NCBI GenBank assembly: GCA_032718865.1
Contig: JALUTQ010000038.1
Location: forward strand, 1,178,001-1,242,000
Length of the DNA: 64,000 bases
Direction: 5' to 3'
Origin: Tilletia caries
Lineage: Eukaryota; Basidiomycota; Exobasidiomycetes; Tilletiales; Tilletiaceae
Of this stretch, positions 12,590-22,131 are shown one piece after another (position 1 is the stretch's first letter; each line of letters starts with the position of its first letter). The position numbers were made by a program, and so were the translations under genes. Below the pieces are notes generated by a model that worked only from the letters and a program-made list of their open reading frames with translations, had not been told where the DNA came from and searched no databases.

Positions 12590-13449
12590 GGAGCAGGAGA
12601 GATGGGGGAACTGTTTTTTGAAGTATGAGGGATCCTCTTCGACTAGTCCGTATTTCCGTTGCTTGGTGAGACGGTCAGGATCAGTTGTAGCTGGAAATCG
12701 GTCTTCTCGATGTCGGAGGCCAGGAGTTGGAGTGAAGAAGGCCAGCGCGTCTCGAGTTGCGGCGTCGTGGTTGGGCTGGCGTCGGCTTTCGGCGACGAGC
12801 TGAGTTAGCGAGGCTCCCGGGTCGACTCTTTTAATACCAAAAGAGATTTTTACATCAGAAATCTGGTGTGAACTCATCACCGGCCAAAAGCTGTTACCTA
12901 CTTCAGAGTCCGCACATGAAAAAGTCAGTGTGTCATTGCCATCCTCGTCCTCTTCAGGAACAGAGCCGTCAATGAGGTCGGGGAGGAAGTCATGCTGATC
13001 TTCGCCGTCATCCTCGTCGGATGAAGCGGAATCCTGGTCTTGTTCGGCTTCTGTAATGAGAGTTTACTTTTGACCGCTGAGTGATGAAGAGACGATCGCT
13101 TTTTCTTTTTTTAAAAAATCGGCTTTGCCTTTGTTCCTTTGTTTTGTGCCAATTTAGCTTTGACAGCTCGAGCTGCTGTTTTTTTGTCAGCTTGCACATG
13201 GCGCCACCATATGTTGAGTTTCTTGCGCCGCTCTGCCAAGAGCTTGGTGACCTTTTTTTTGTGGTCAGGACACGCTTTACCGTTCCGATAGCGCATCATC
13301 ATGCGCTTACGAACTTTTCGCGAGGGCCTCGGGACGAGCGGAGGGTAGTCGGGATGCTGGTGAAGGTCTGTCGGCATTGGAGATGTTGGCAAATGGCGGG
13401 TTAGGGTATAAGCGGAGAGAAATCCAAGTTGGCTCTCTTTATTACCCAT
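12590..13449 (-). CDS. Hypothetical protein, possibly broken, basic then acidic regions
   Basis: Reading the minus strand, three stretches look coding. One is a basic part (RKVRKRMMMRYRNG, KKKVTKLLAERRKKL, AARAVKAKLAQNKG) at about 13430-13111. A strongly acidic part (EAEQDQDSASSDEDDGEDQ) lies at about 13035-12905. A further part at 12880-12610 contains KISFGIKRVDPGASLTQLVAESRR and RDALAFFTPTPG. The first two are in different frames across a run of T and A bases (13103-13116), and no good intron explains the change. Either the gene is decayed or the run length is wrong. No family is recognised; the charge pattern would fit a nuclear or nucleic-acid-binding protein, but that is only inference. 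Confidence 0.35.
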
Positions 13450-13534
13450 TTACGGTGTGGGCAGTGACAGTGTACTGACTACCCCGCATTGTTCGACTCT
13501 CGAGTCTCCAAGCATCATGCGATCTACCGATTGA

Positions 13535-13710
13535 TTACAGCTGATAGTGACATAGTGACAACTTCAGCAGCTATAGTGATGAACGTAGTGACTATAGTGA
13601 CAGCTGCAGCAACTATAGTGACATATGTTGGGACTTTAGTGATTATGACTGTCACTATAGTGATAGTAGCTGTCACTATAGTGATAGTAGCTGTCACTGT
13701 AGTGATATCT
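13535..13710. repeat. Degenerate TATAGTGAC tandem repeat
   Basis: The word ACTATAGTGA and relatives (GTAGTGAC, TAGCTGTCACTATAGTGA) recur about every 18-24 bases, with local palindromes because TATA and the flanking TCAC/GTGA pair. Resembles the interior of the hAT MITEs, but no inverted ends or target duplication were found. Confidence 0.65.
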
Positions 13711-13916
13711 GACTAACTAGAATACTCGCGAGAATACTTGGGTATACTCGCGAGTATGAGTATCGATCTCGCCGGAAAAAAAAACTTGTACCCAAGACTC
13801 GTAGGAATGCTGTCCTGAAAGGCATAAAAAGGGGCCAGCCTGCGATGTCTCAGAGCTGATAGGCACACACCCTCCCACACACGCACACTGCACACACACA
13901 CACTCATACACACACT

Positions 13917-14407
13917 ATGTCTTACACCTACACCCACTCTTGCGACTCTTCCATTCCTCCTCGCACCGAGCGCAACAACACCCCTGCCCCACATACACAC
14001 CCTTCCAACTTCCCTCCCGACACCTTCCTCGGCCGCATCGGCCCGGTCAAGACCGAGGACTCGACCCCTATTCCCCCAGCAGTCCAACTTGCCATCGACA
14101 AGTGCTTCAACTATGTCTTTAACACATTCGTAACATGTACATGGGCGCATCTGGCCGTGCCATCTACTACGACTTTATCCGCTCCTTTATTGAGCCGGAA
14201 GTCGCAACCGAGATCGCCGAAAAGGCAATTCAGTTGTCCAGTGACAACGACACCCTCACCGAGCAGCTTAGTCATTATCGACGTGACTTCACCACTCGCT
14301 TGCGTTTATCCGGCCTGCAATTCAATTTTTTACCCGAGGAGCCTTGGGCGCAACACTGGACTCGCGACACCCTGGGCACTAACCAAGGCCGGCTCATGGC
14401 GGCTTAA
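13917..14407 (+). CDS. Hypothetical protein with one frame break
   Basis: From ATG 13917 the frame reads MSYTYTHSCDSSIPPR and a Pro/Thr-rich segment, then a helical stretch (PPAVQLAIDKCFNYVFNTF) to about 14130. Good coding sequence continues one frame over: MYMGASGRAIYYDFIRSF, EPEVATEIAEKAIQL and a polar helical tail ending at TAA 14405-14407. A single-base indel near 14130 would join the two into about 163 residues. No family is recognised. It may be a retroelement gag-like or lineage-specific gene. Confidence 0.35.
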
Positions 14408-14629
14408 CTCATCTGCGCGGCCAAGGGCGGTCTCGACCACCCTTATCTGGCCGACAACCCACTATACCGCTACTGACTCCGCAAGCTCCACTACCAGTAG
14501 CTTCTCTACACCTTTCCCTCTCCCTCTTCCCACTTCCTCAATCAAAATTCTCTTTTTCCTTTTCTAAACTTGACTCCCGAGTACGAGATAAAATAAGATA
14601 AGAGGGGGAAAAAAGAGTGTCACCTCACC

Positions 14630-15664
14630 TCAGGGCTCAGTGGCCGCACCACACAGGACACCCAGAAAAAGTGAATGTCCCGATCTCGGGTCGATCGGCC
14701 CCGAGCACCCCGGCACTGACCCCGGCCTATGGTCGAGTGACCCCATAAATACGGTCAAGTGACTCCATAAAGATGGTCGATCGAGCCCGTAAAAAATATA
14801 TTTTTGGGTGCATGATTCGACGGCGGCCTCGATCTCGGATCGTTCGTGGTGTGTTGCGCCGGTGCTGCTGGACAACGTGTTGAGCGCGTCCACGACGAGC
14901 CTCACGTGCCGAACGATGATAATTTGTTCCCTGGTCGAGACCCCAGGGCGTTCTATGACTTCGGCGCTGATGAAGATGAAGGGCCGGCATGTGGTGGAAT
15001 TCGTTCTTCCGGCGCTTGCGGCTTGCTCTTGTTCCACAGCGATCGAGGGTCCATCGGGAAGCGGTTGGTGCCGTTGCCGGTCTTGGATAGGAGACGGCGG
15101 AGCGAAACCGTGTTGCTTGCCAGGGTGGCGTTGCGAGCGGTGGTTGCACGTTCGCTGCTCGATTTCTTGTTCGAACTCGTTATTGATGTATCTGCGGAAG
15201 TAAGAGAACCACATGCGGCAATTCTCTGCCGGCATGACCGAGTAGGCGCCCAGGCAGTTGTCCAGGTGCTCGCGGTAAGAGGGCTCGGTGTAGTCCGAAG
15301 GGTGGCCGTTGGAGCCGTTCTCGATCACTTGCTTGATCATGTCCACGACCGCGTTTGCGCTGAGGTCGGCGACGACGGTGTCGACCTGTATGTCCTCGTC
15401 GACGTCGTTGTATGGGTCGTCGTAGTCCTCGTCGTCGACGGTAGCGCCGGCGCTGCTGACAGCCGCGGGGTACACGTGGTCGTGGTTGACGTACGCGCCG
15501 TGATCCACGTTGAAGCCCGACTTGAGGTCGTTACCGGCCTCGTCGTCGCTGTCGAGCACGGTGAATGGGTTGTTGGACGTGCCGTGTCGAGCGAGAGGAG
15601 AGAACGGGTAAAGTGAGTCTCGTCGGGCAGGGCGAAAGAGGACAGTCGGCGCAGAAGCGAACAT
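14630..15664 (-). CDS. Hypothetical protein, 344 residues
   Basis: The frame stays open much further upstream, but ATG at 15664 (MFASAPTVLFRP) is the best start because the sequence before it is low-complexity leucine/serine. Residues about 35-95 are strongly acidic (DDEDYDDPYNDVDEDIQ). They are followed by a compact region (ANAVVDMIKQVIENG, then REHLDNCLGAYSVM and CRMWFSYFRRYINNEFEQEI) that looks like a folded helical domain at about residues 95-185. The C-terminal half is less convincing, and an alternative frame is open there, so the true end or an intron is uncertain. No function can be assigned. Confidence 0.45.
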   Translation of the reverse strand: MFASAPTVLFRPARRDSLYPFSPLARHGTSNNPFTVLDSDDEAGNDLKSGFNVDHGAYVNHDHVYPAAVSSAGATVDDEDYDDPYNDVDEDIQVDTVVADLSANAVVDMIKQVIENGSNGHPSDYTEPSYREHLDNCLGAYSVMPAENCRMWFSYFRRYINNEFEQEIEQRTCNHRSQRHPGKQHGFAPPSPIQDRQRHQPLPDGPSIAVEQEQAASAGRTNSTTCRPFIFISAEVIERPGVSTREQIIIVRHVRLVVDALNTLSSSTGATHHERSEIEAAVESCTQKYIFYGLDRPSLWSHLTVFMGSLDHRPGSVPGCSGPIDPRSGHSLFLGVLCGAATEP

Positions 15665-16179
15665 GGCTGCAAGATGAGGGAGTTGGAAGAGAGCAAAGAA
15701 AAAGTGAAGGAGGAGCTGCTGAAGATGGGGAAGCTGCTGAAGCTTCTGAGGGAGGGATGAGCAGCAGAGTGTCAGGGTCCCCAAGCCAGTACTTGTACCT
15801 TTCGACCTTATCAGCCTCGAGTCATTCGTCACACTGTGAAGCGAGAACGACACGGTGTGTATTGTGCAGCCGAGAAGGGGAGGAGAGAGTGCCGAAGTGC
15901 TGGTTGCTGACAATTAGGGTCATCGATCGTCAGTAGTTTGTCGAGTTGCCGGCGCTGCATGGTGGTGGTGTTGGTCCAGCGAGAGGAGAAGTTCTGAAGA
16001 GTTCGTTATGATAGAGAAGGGGGATTGCTGTCCGATCTAGTGGTGATTGAAACCCTCCGGATGATATTGGCGATATTTCCGTGATTACCGATCAGGTGAT
16101 TTTGGTCAGGCGAGAACGTGCATCAATTATTGAGATCCAAAACGGACGCAAAATGGGTGTCCAGCAGTGTTGAACATAA

Positions 16180-16690
16180 ACTATAGTATACTGTTTTCAG
16201 GGGCTCGGATAGTATACTCCATACTACCTTTGGTCGTCGGGAGGGCGAAGGTAGTGTATAGGATAGGATAGCATGGTAGTATTTCCTATAATACTACTAT
16301 ACTCCAAGGCCAAAAAGGGGTAGTACTATAGTATTATGATATTACTACTATAGTATGCGCAAATTTTCCATCATACTATAGTAGTAGTATAATACGGAAA
16401 TACGCAATCCAGGCAAAGAAAATATAGTGTAGTAGTGCTATACTAGTGCTATAGTGTAGTAGTGCTATACTAGTGCTATAGTAATAGTATATGCATACTA
16501 TAGTGCTACCATATACTATCGTAGAAGTATAGTATAATTGGCAGGTAGTATAGTATACTGATGAGCATATGTATACCATGGTGCTAATTTATACTATCGT
16601 AGGAGTATAGTATCATTTTCAGGGAGTATAGTATAATTTTCAGGGAGTATAGTATACTATAGGTATACTATAGTGCTTTGAGACGACGTG
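16180..16690. repeat. TAGTATACTATAG low-complexity repeat
   Basis: About 0.5 kb made of TAGTATA, TACTATAG and AGTGCTATA words on both strands. It starts near CAGGGGCTCGGATAG at 16198, which looks like the hAT MITE ends in this window. No matching right end with a target duplication was found, so it is called a repeat rather than a defined element. Confidence 0.6.
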
Positions 16691-16714
16691 CTCGGGGTCT
16701 CGGACCAAAATTGG

Positions 16715-16948
16715 TACTATAGTATTCTATAATCTTTGCCAGATTTTGAAATGATATATAGTATGTTTTACTTATGTACTGTCAAGTCCCGGGAGATTTT
16801 TTTCTGTAAAACATACTATCAAGTCCCAAGAGATTTTTTTGTAAAACATATACTATCAAGTCGCGGGAGATTTTTTTTGTAACACATACTATATACCATT
16901 TCAAAATTTGGCAAAGATTATAGAGTGCTCCGTACTCCGGGACCCCTG
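16715..16948. repeat. Inverted repeat flanking a three-fold tandem
   Basis: Arms at about 16725-16785 and 16875-16930 share CTATAATCTTTGCC(A)AATTTTGAAAT in inverted orientation. Between them a unit of about 38 bases, ACTATCAAGTCCCGGGAGA plus a T-run and GTAAAACAT, occurs three times with small differences (CCCGGG, CCCAAG, CGCGGG). The right arm continues to ACCCCTG, a possible transposon end. Confidence 0.65.
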
Positions 16949-17480
16949 ATCCGGCTGACTCCGGCTGATTTTGAGATTATTTTTCGCACTCCGTACTCCG
17001 CACATTTTTAGCCCGTTTAGGCAGTCGCCCCAACTCCACTCCGCGCTCCGCACAAATTTCCAAATCTTATTGCGACAGCTCCGTATTCCGATTTCCGGCT
17101 GAATTTAGTAAAGTTTCAAAATTCACTCCGTACTCCGCAGTGGCGGGGTGACGGAGCGCGACTGCTCCCCTGAAACTCCGTACTGCAGAGAAAGTTCGCA
17201 GAGGTCCTACCAAACTTGAGAAATGTGGACCCTTTCAATGATTTCCATGTTTTTGTTCGGCAGAATCATCGTTGCTGGTCGTAGAGCTCACCAACACACA
17301 ATATGAACCCCAAATGAGAGATCTGAAAATATCTTTTGCCAAATTTCGAAAAGAAAAGAAAAATATACCAATTTCTGACCGAAATTTTCATAATTGCGAC
17401 CTGATTTTGAAGAAGACAAGGCCCCGGAGCGCCTTGGAGTTTCGGGAAAACTCCGCACTCCGTCTGGCATTCGAGCTAGT
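16949..17480. repeat. ACTCCG-rich repeat region
   Basis: The words CTCCGTACTCCG, GCACTCCG and their relatives recur in clusters at 16925-17060, 17085-17200 and 17430-17470. No ends or target duplication could be defined. Codon use in overlapping ORFs reflects the repeat. Confidence 0.5.
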
Positions 17481-17494
17481 CACTCGGTACTTGA

Positions 17495-17800
17495 GCCAAG
17501 GGTGTAGCTCGCTATCGTGTAGAACAAACGAATCGTTCTTTCTCGCGGACGCCGGCGGCCGGACCAAACAGCCAAATCATGCCGTCAGGGCTGATGACAA
17601 CCTGATATTTGTAGCCATGATGGCGCTTGTGGCCGCTGTAGTATTCGCGTTGATCTCGAGACGGGCGCGCGGTCGGCCTGCCAGTCCCATCATGAAACCC
17701 TTACGCCATAGACCTGGAAGCGGACAACCCTGAGCCGCGATGCGATCGGCATACATTCGCAGCCGCTGAGTCCCTCTGGTCTCAAGTTTCATACATGAAT
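17495..17800 (-). pseudogene. Fragment of a PIF/Harbinger-type transposase (DDE_Tnp_4)
   Basis: On the minus strand the first part reads RLRMYADRIAAQGCPLPG and, one frame over after position about 17693, GFHDGTGRPTARPSRDQRE, YYSGHKRHHGYKYQVV and SPDGMIWLFGP. This is the conserved block of Harbinger transposases around the first catalytic Asp (G-F-x-D-G-T) and the Y-S-G-H-K-R-H-H motif. The usual Ile of G-F-I-D is His here. Nothing convincing lies before or after it, so this is a 300-bp relic with one frameshift. Confidence 0.65.
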
Positions 17801-18034
17801 CTGAGTTCTGACAACAATTTGGTTGACCTCACTGACAGTGAAGCAAACCAAAGCAACGAAGCCGGCTTCGCTCAGTCTGGAATTTCAGAGCAATGAGCAC
17901 ACTTGTAAACGATCTGAAGCCTGATGATATTACACCGTATGGCATTATAGAAGATAGAAATACATAAATACAGGCGGACAGAACTGGGAATATTTGTCCA
18001 TCGAACAGCACAACAGCCCATCAACTAGCAGAAC

Positions 18035-18543
18035 ATGGATCGCCTAGGAACCCCCCCTGCCGATGAGCCCATCGCTTTCCTCCTGGGAGTATAGCACGCC
18101 TACAATGGCGGCACCGAAGAGGCTCACGCCGTCGCGCACGTCACTGCCATCGATCCCGTCACCAAGAAGTTCAAGGTAAGTGTCCTCTTTTCTTTTTCTC
18201 TTTTCTCTGGTTTTATTCCTCTGACGAGAATCACACTTACTTCCTTATTTAGGTGACCTGAGAAGACGGCTTTGTCGACAAAGAAGACTTTACCGACCAA
18301 TCCAAGGTCCCTGCTTACGAACGCCGCATCAGGGCGCAATCGAACAGCCGGGACAAACGGCGCAGCCCTGAAGCCCTGGAGCGCCGCATGACCAAGAAGC
18401 AGCACGACAAACAGCAGAGAGCGGCCCTCAAGTCAGCACTCGTCAAGCCCAAAAGAACCCGGTCCAAGAGGGCTCCACTTTCTCGCTCGATCCCCTTGCC
18501 TGGCGCGCCCACCACTCGCTCTCGCTCTCGCTCTCGCACTTAG
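18035..18543 (+). pseudogene. Small two-exon gene with two in-frame stops
   Basis: Structure join(18035..18175, 18253..18543): ATG, an intron with GTAAGT...TTTAG ends, and a final TAG, all in phase, 143 residues in total. Two stops interrupt it, TAG at 18092-18094 and TGA at 18259-18261. The second sits in VT*EDGFVDKEDFTDQSKVP, where a Trp codon would be expected by context. The N-terminal half contains YNGGTEEAHAVAHVTAIDP. The C-terminal half is very basic (RRIRAQSNSRDKRR, KKQHDKQQRAALK) and ends in an Arg-Ser repeat (TRSRSRSRT), as in RNA- or DNA-binding proteins. No family is recognised. Intact splice signals with two nonsense changes suggest recent loss. Confidence 0.5.
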
Positions 18544-18698
18544 GTCTGATGTTTGTCGTGGCCTGTCAACATCTCTTCTTTTCATATCTTTCTCGCACCC
18601 TCTTTTCTCGTCCCTCCATGCCGTCCTTTATCCTCTTCTCCCTTTTCTTCAATTCCATCCTCTACTCTTTCATCACTCTTGAATCATGATCAGTGATC

Positions 18699-19250
18699 TT
18701 AAAATTGATGACATGTTTGATGTTCGCCAATAGCGTCTGTAAAGGACCTAGATTTGATACTGACATGTATATCGTAGGCAAACCGCAAAGAAACGGAGTG
18801 ATACACTGATACTGGACATGCCCTCCTCCCCTCATCTTTCCCGACCGCAAGCCGAGGTCTTTGGTATCTCGCGCCTGGCACGACACGAACACCGTTTTCG
18901 CCTCCGCCCTCTCCTTGAAAACCGGATACATCGCTCGCCGTTGCATGCAAGATCGCCGCAGAAACATCGTCCGGGGTGGCGAAGGTCTTGACGTGGTCCA
19001 GTTTGCCCGCGGCAACGAGCTCGATGATGAGCGAGGTGCGGACGAAGAAGGGTGCGATGAGGAGGGCGCGGAGGCCACCGCCATGGAAGGCGTCGCCGTT
19101 GGTGAGGGCGTCGAAGACGATGGCGCGGTTCAGACCGAGCACGGCTGCTTGGGAGATCGAGTAGCTGCATAGGGGGAGTTGGTTTAGCGTGGGTGGTGTG
19201 AACTGTTACTCGAGCATCGGTGCTTACTTGACTTGCTTTTCGAGGGGCAT
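18699..19250 (-). CDS. Hypothetical two-exon protein
   Basis: Proposed as complement join(18699..19164, 19228..19250). Exon 1 codes MPLEKQVN; the intron has GTAAGC...GCAG ends and keeps phase. Exon 2 continues YSISQAAVLGLNRAIVFDAL and LRALLIAPFFVRTSLIIELV, an amphipathic/hydrophobic region, then AAGKLDHVKTFATPDDVSAA. The tail after about residue 100 (GEGGGENGVRVV) is low quality, so the real end may be earlier or after another intron. No family is recognised. Confidence 0.4.
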
Positions 19251-19479
19251 GCACGAAAACATCGAGCCCGGCTATGGTAAAACAAGAGAGAGAATGTCCA
19301 GTAGAATGTAGATGCCCCCACATGTTGTCTTTCTCTGCTGTCATCTCCGTACATAGTCGAGATAGGCCCCCTTCCGACCTTCCGAACACGCAAGGCTCGG
19401 CCATTATTATAGGTTGTCCATTTTTGGTCCGCAGTTAAGACTTAGGTTTGGTTGCAGTTGGAACCCGGCGCCGGCGCCC

Positions 19480-20530
19480 GCAGTTTAGTTTAGTCACAGT
19501 TTAGCCACTTATTATCATTACAGTTAACTTAATTTTGCGCCTGTCACTATACTTTACTTACAGTTATTTATAGTAACTTAATCGCGTCTCAGTCACCCAA
19601 TCCACGTGTTATCTACCTCCAGATGTCTGGTACCAGAGGTCGGCGTGGGTATGGGTACATCTTGGGTATACCCAGTACCTACCCTGTGGGTACAGGTACG
19701 GTATTGGGTATGGGGTCCGCTATACCTAAGAGGTTGGGTATGTGGGTATGACTTGAGTATACCCACCATACCTGACCTGTACCCACCTTATACCCATCTG
19801 AATGTTCTCTCTGGTATACGCAGGTATAACTTGGGTATACGCAGGTATATCTTGGGTACACGTAGGTATATTCTGGGTATACGCAGGTATAATCTGGGTA
19901 TGCACAGGGTATTCCAGGTATACACAGAGTCTTGCTTGGGTACACTTGCATTACTTGAGTATAATTATGAAATGCAGGGTATACGGTTATACGGTATACC
20001 GAGGTACAAGTGTACAATCTGGGTATGTGTACAAAAAAGGTCAGAAGCCAGACAAGATGGGTATACACTATACCTAGGTATACCCAGGTTCAACGCAGGT
20101 AAACGTAGGTAAATACAATCCAAAAATGGCCAAAAAAAATCGGTTGATTACATAAGCAGGTATACCTTGAGTATACCCTCGGCTATGGGTATGGGTCTCG
20201 TCGGGAAAAAGGGTATACCCTCGGGTATGGGTATGGGACCCCAGATACCCAATACCTAACCCATACCGACCTCTGTCTGGTACTATTCCAGTTTGCCTTT
20301 AGACACTTATTTTGCCGCCTCCGAGTTCGCTCGTACATGTTTCCTCTCTTGACCACCTCCAAAGACTCATGATTTAGTTATTGATAGTTACTTGTTACAG
20401 TTATTGATAGTTGCTGTGGGCACAGTTGATAATGGTTACTTGTGATAGTTATTGTTAGTTACTACTTACTGGACAGAGGTATTCACAGTTAATAATATTA
20501 CTATAGTTGTGATGAGTTACTGTGCGCACT
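19480..20530. repeat. AGTTA/CAGTTATTG degenerate repeat, interrupted by a MITE
   Basis: Stretches at 19480-19580 and 20370-20520 are dominated by CAGTTA, TTACTTG and TATTGATAGTTA words. The hAT-type MITE at 19634-20275 lies in the middle of this region. Confidence 0.5.
19634..20275. mobile_element. hAT-type MITE (GGGTATAC family)
   Basis: 642 bp, ends CAGAGGTCGG...CCGACCTCTG, with a perfect 8-bp target duplication TCTGGTAC (19626-19633 and 20276-20283). The interior is built from GGGTATAC, CAGGTATA and GGGTATGGGTA on both strands. It has the same build as the CTATAG MITEs but a different core word, so it is a separate family of the same kind. No coding capacity of its own. Confidence 0.92.
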
Positions 20531-20916
20531 GTGAGTGTGAATAACTTCGGGAAGCGCGAGCAAATTTGATAACGACGGGCGTGAGGGCGAGGGCGCGAGC
20601 AAGAAGCGAAGGGATGCTGAACCGCATGCGCGACGAGGACGGCTACACGCATAAGCCTCTCCATTGCGTGTGACGGTAATTGAAATAGACTACATCATAA
20701 CGGCAAGGTATATTTGGTCAGCTGCTGGTGGTGACGATGCACGCGATGGCGGCGACGGAGACGCGTTTGCGGGAAAGGACAGGCACGAGGACAGGTTTAT
20801 TTCTCACGATAGTAACACAGCACACGTAATACGCATCTGGATGCGGTCTGCGGATGCCGATGGAAGTGACAATCCGGCAGGGTGCGACGGGAGTCGGGAC
20901 GGCACCAGGTAGACGT

Positions 20917-20955
20917 GAGACGCGACGACGACGACGACGACGACGACGAGAGCAG
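20917..20955. repeat. CGA trinucleotide microsatellite
   Basis: Uninterrupted GACGACGAC tract of about nine units within GC-rich DNA upstream of the Mutator-derived relic. Long ORFs across it on both strands come from the repeat. Confidence 0.8.
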
Positions 20956-21084
20956 GCACAGGCACGGGCAGGCAGGGGCAAAAGGAACGACACAGGGTCG
21001 ATTCGTGGGGTAGCGGCTTGGCTGTTGCCACAAGAACCTGCAGAGCAATTCCATCCATCCATCGCAAGCCACCGCCACCTCACC

Positions 21085-21710
21085 ATGGTCGAGACTGAGA
21101 GCACCCCGTCCGCACCTGCAGGACCAGCAGCCTCAGGCTCAAGTTCAACATCTCTAGTCGGCAATATCAATATCAGCATAGGCGAACACTTCACCGATGT
21201 GAAAGCCTTCCAGAACGCTGTGCCTATCGTGCCAACTGAATACAAACGCCTGCAAGCCATCATCCAGAACGCACGTTGCATGAGTGTCGTATGCAGCGAC
21301 AACACCTCGGGCTGTGTCACGACTCACGTCTGCCAGCGCCCAGCGGCACTCAGTACGTAGTGAAGCTGCCCGCCAGCCTCACCGATGTGGGGTCTTGCGA
21401 CTGCGCGAGAAACCAAATTCTCCTCCGGCCCTGTGCGCATGCAGTAGCCCTCCTGCAGAAGCTCAAAGTGTCTGTTGCTGGCTATTATCATTCTTACTAT
21501 ACTGCAGAGAACTGGCGGGGGAATGGGGATGTACAACAACACGCTTCCTCCAATCAACATCACCAATCTCGACTCTCGAGCTGGACGACACCAAGCCACC
21601 AGCAGTCAAACGCAAACTAGGTTGTCCTACCAAAGAGCGAAAAGAGGTTGGCTGTGCTCCTTCAAAGGCGCGCCATTGCAGCGTCTGTGGTCGTGAGTCG
21701 TGAGTTCGTG
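21085..21710 (+). pseudogene. Mutator-like (MULE) transposase derivative lacking the DDE core
   Basis: From ATG 21085 the frame reads VGNINISIGEHFTDVKAF and EYKRLQAIIQNARCMSVVC, the layout of the N-terminal zinc-binding DNA-binding domain of MULE transposases. Immediately afterwards, in other frames, come YVVKLPASLTDVGSCDCARN and RPCAHAVALLQKL, a SWIM zinc finger (C-x-C...C-x-H). A Lys/Arg-rich tail follows with KRKLGCPTKERKE and ARHCSVCG, the usual C-terminal knuckle. The roughly 300-residue catalytic core expected between these parts is absent. Frame changes near 21345 and 21580 separate the pieces. It is a deleted relic, or a spliced domesticated remnant if unseen introns exist. Confidence 0.6.
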
Positions 21711-21759
21711 ACGATCATCGTCGCAAAGATTGTGTATTCTCTTGGGATGTTTGTTAGAA

Positions 21760-21850
21760 TTTTTGACCCTGTCTGTGAATTTATTTCGACTTCGACCCGT
21801 TTTGTGAATATTTCTCTGACTTCGACCCTATCTGTGAATTTTTTCGTTCC
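21760..21850. repeat. Three-fold GACTTCGACCC.....TGTGAATTT repeat
   Basis: The unit (about 36 bases) TTCGACCC-T-TCTGTGAATTTTT occurs three times with small changes between 21765 and 21845. Confidence 0.65.
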
Positions 21851-21867
21851 AGGCTGTAATCCTCAAC

Positions 21868-21905
21868 ACTGGTGTGTAATCGGGTGATCGGTACACAGAT
21901 GGTGA
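21868..21905. repeat. Dispersed segment shared with 5284-5320
   Basis: TGGTGTGTAATCGGGTGATC followed by GGTA and ATGGTGATC appears here and at 5284-5320, with a 4-5 base insertion here. It lies about 230 bases upstream of the acyl-CoA oxidase start and is part of an older dispersed repeat. Confidence 0.55.
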
Positions 21906-22131
21906 TCACTCCAGGGGTTATTTTGAAATTTATGAGGGGAGGAACGGTATTAGACGTTCGATGCCAGCCGGCTTCTTGTGTTGTTCCGAGGACCGGCTGT
22001 CTCCGGGAGCGGGGAGGACTGTTTGCGTCAGCGGTCGATCGGGGCGAGCGAAGTGTCGACTGCATAAGAAGCGCTGATGTGCAAACGGAATCTGAGGTTC
22101 TCTCTCCCTCCATACATATTCGATTCTGACA

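Noticed and set aside
16198..16948. A complete hAT element from CAGGGGCTCGG to ACCCCTG
   Set aside because: The ends are only partly alike and the flanks (ACTGTTTT, ATCCGGCT) do not form a target duplication.
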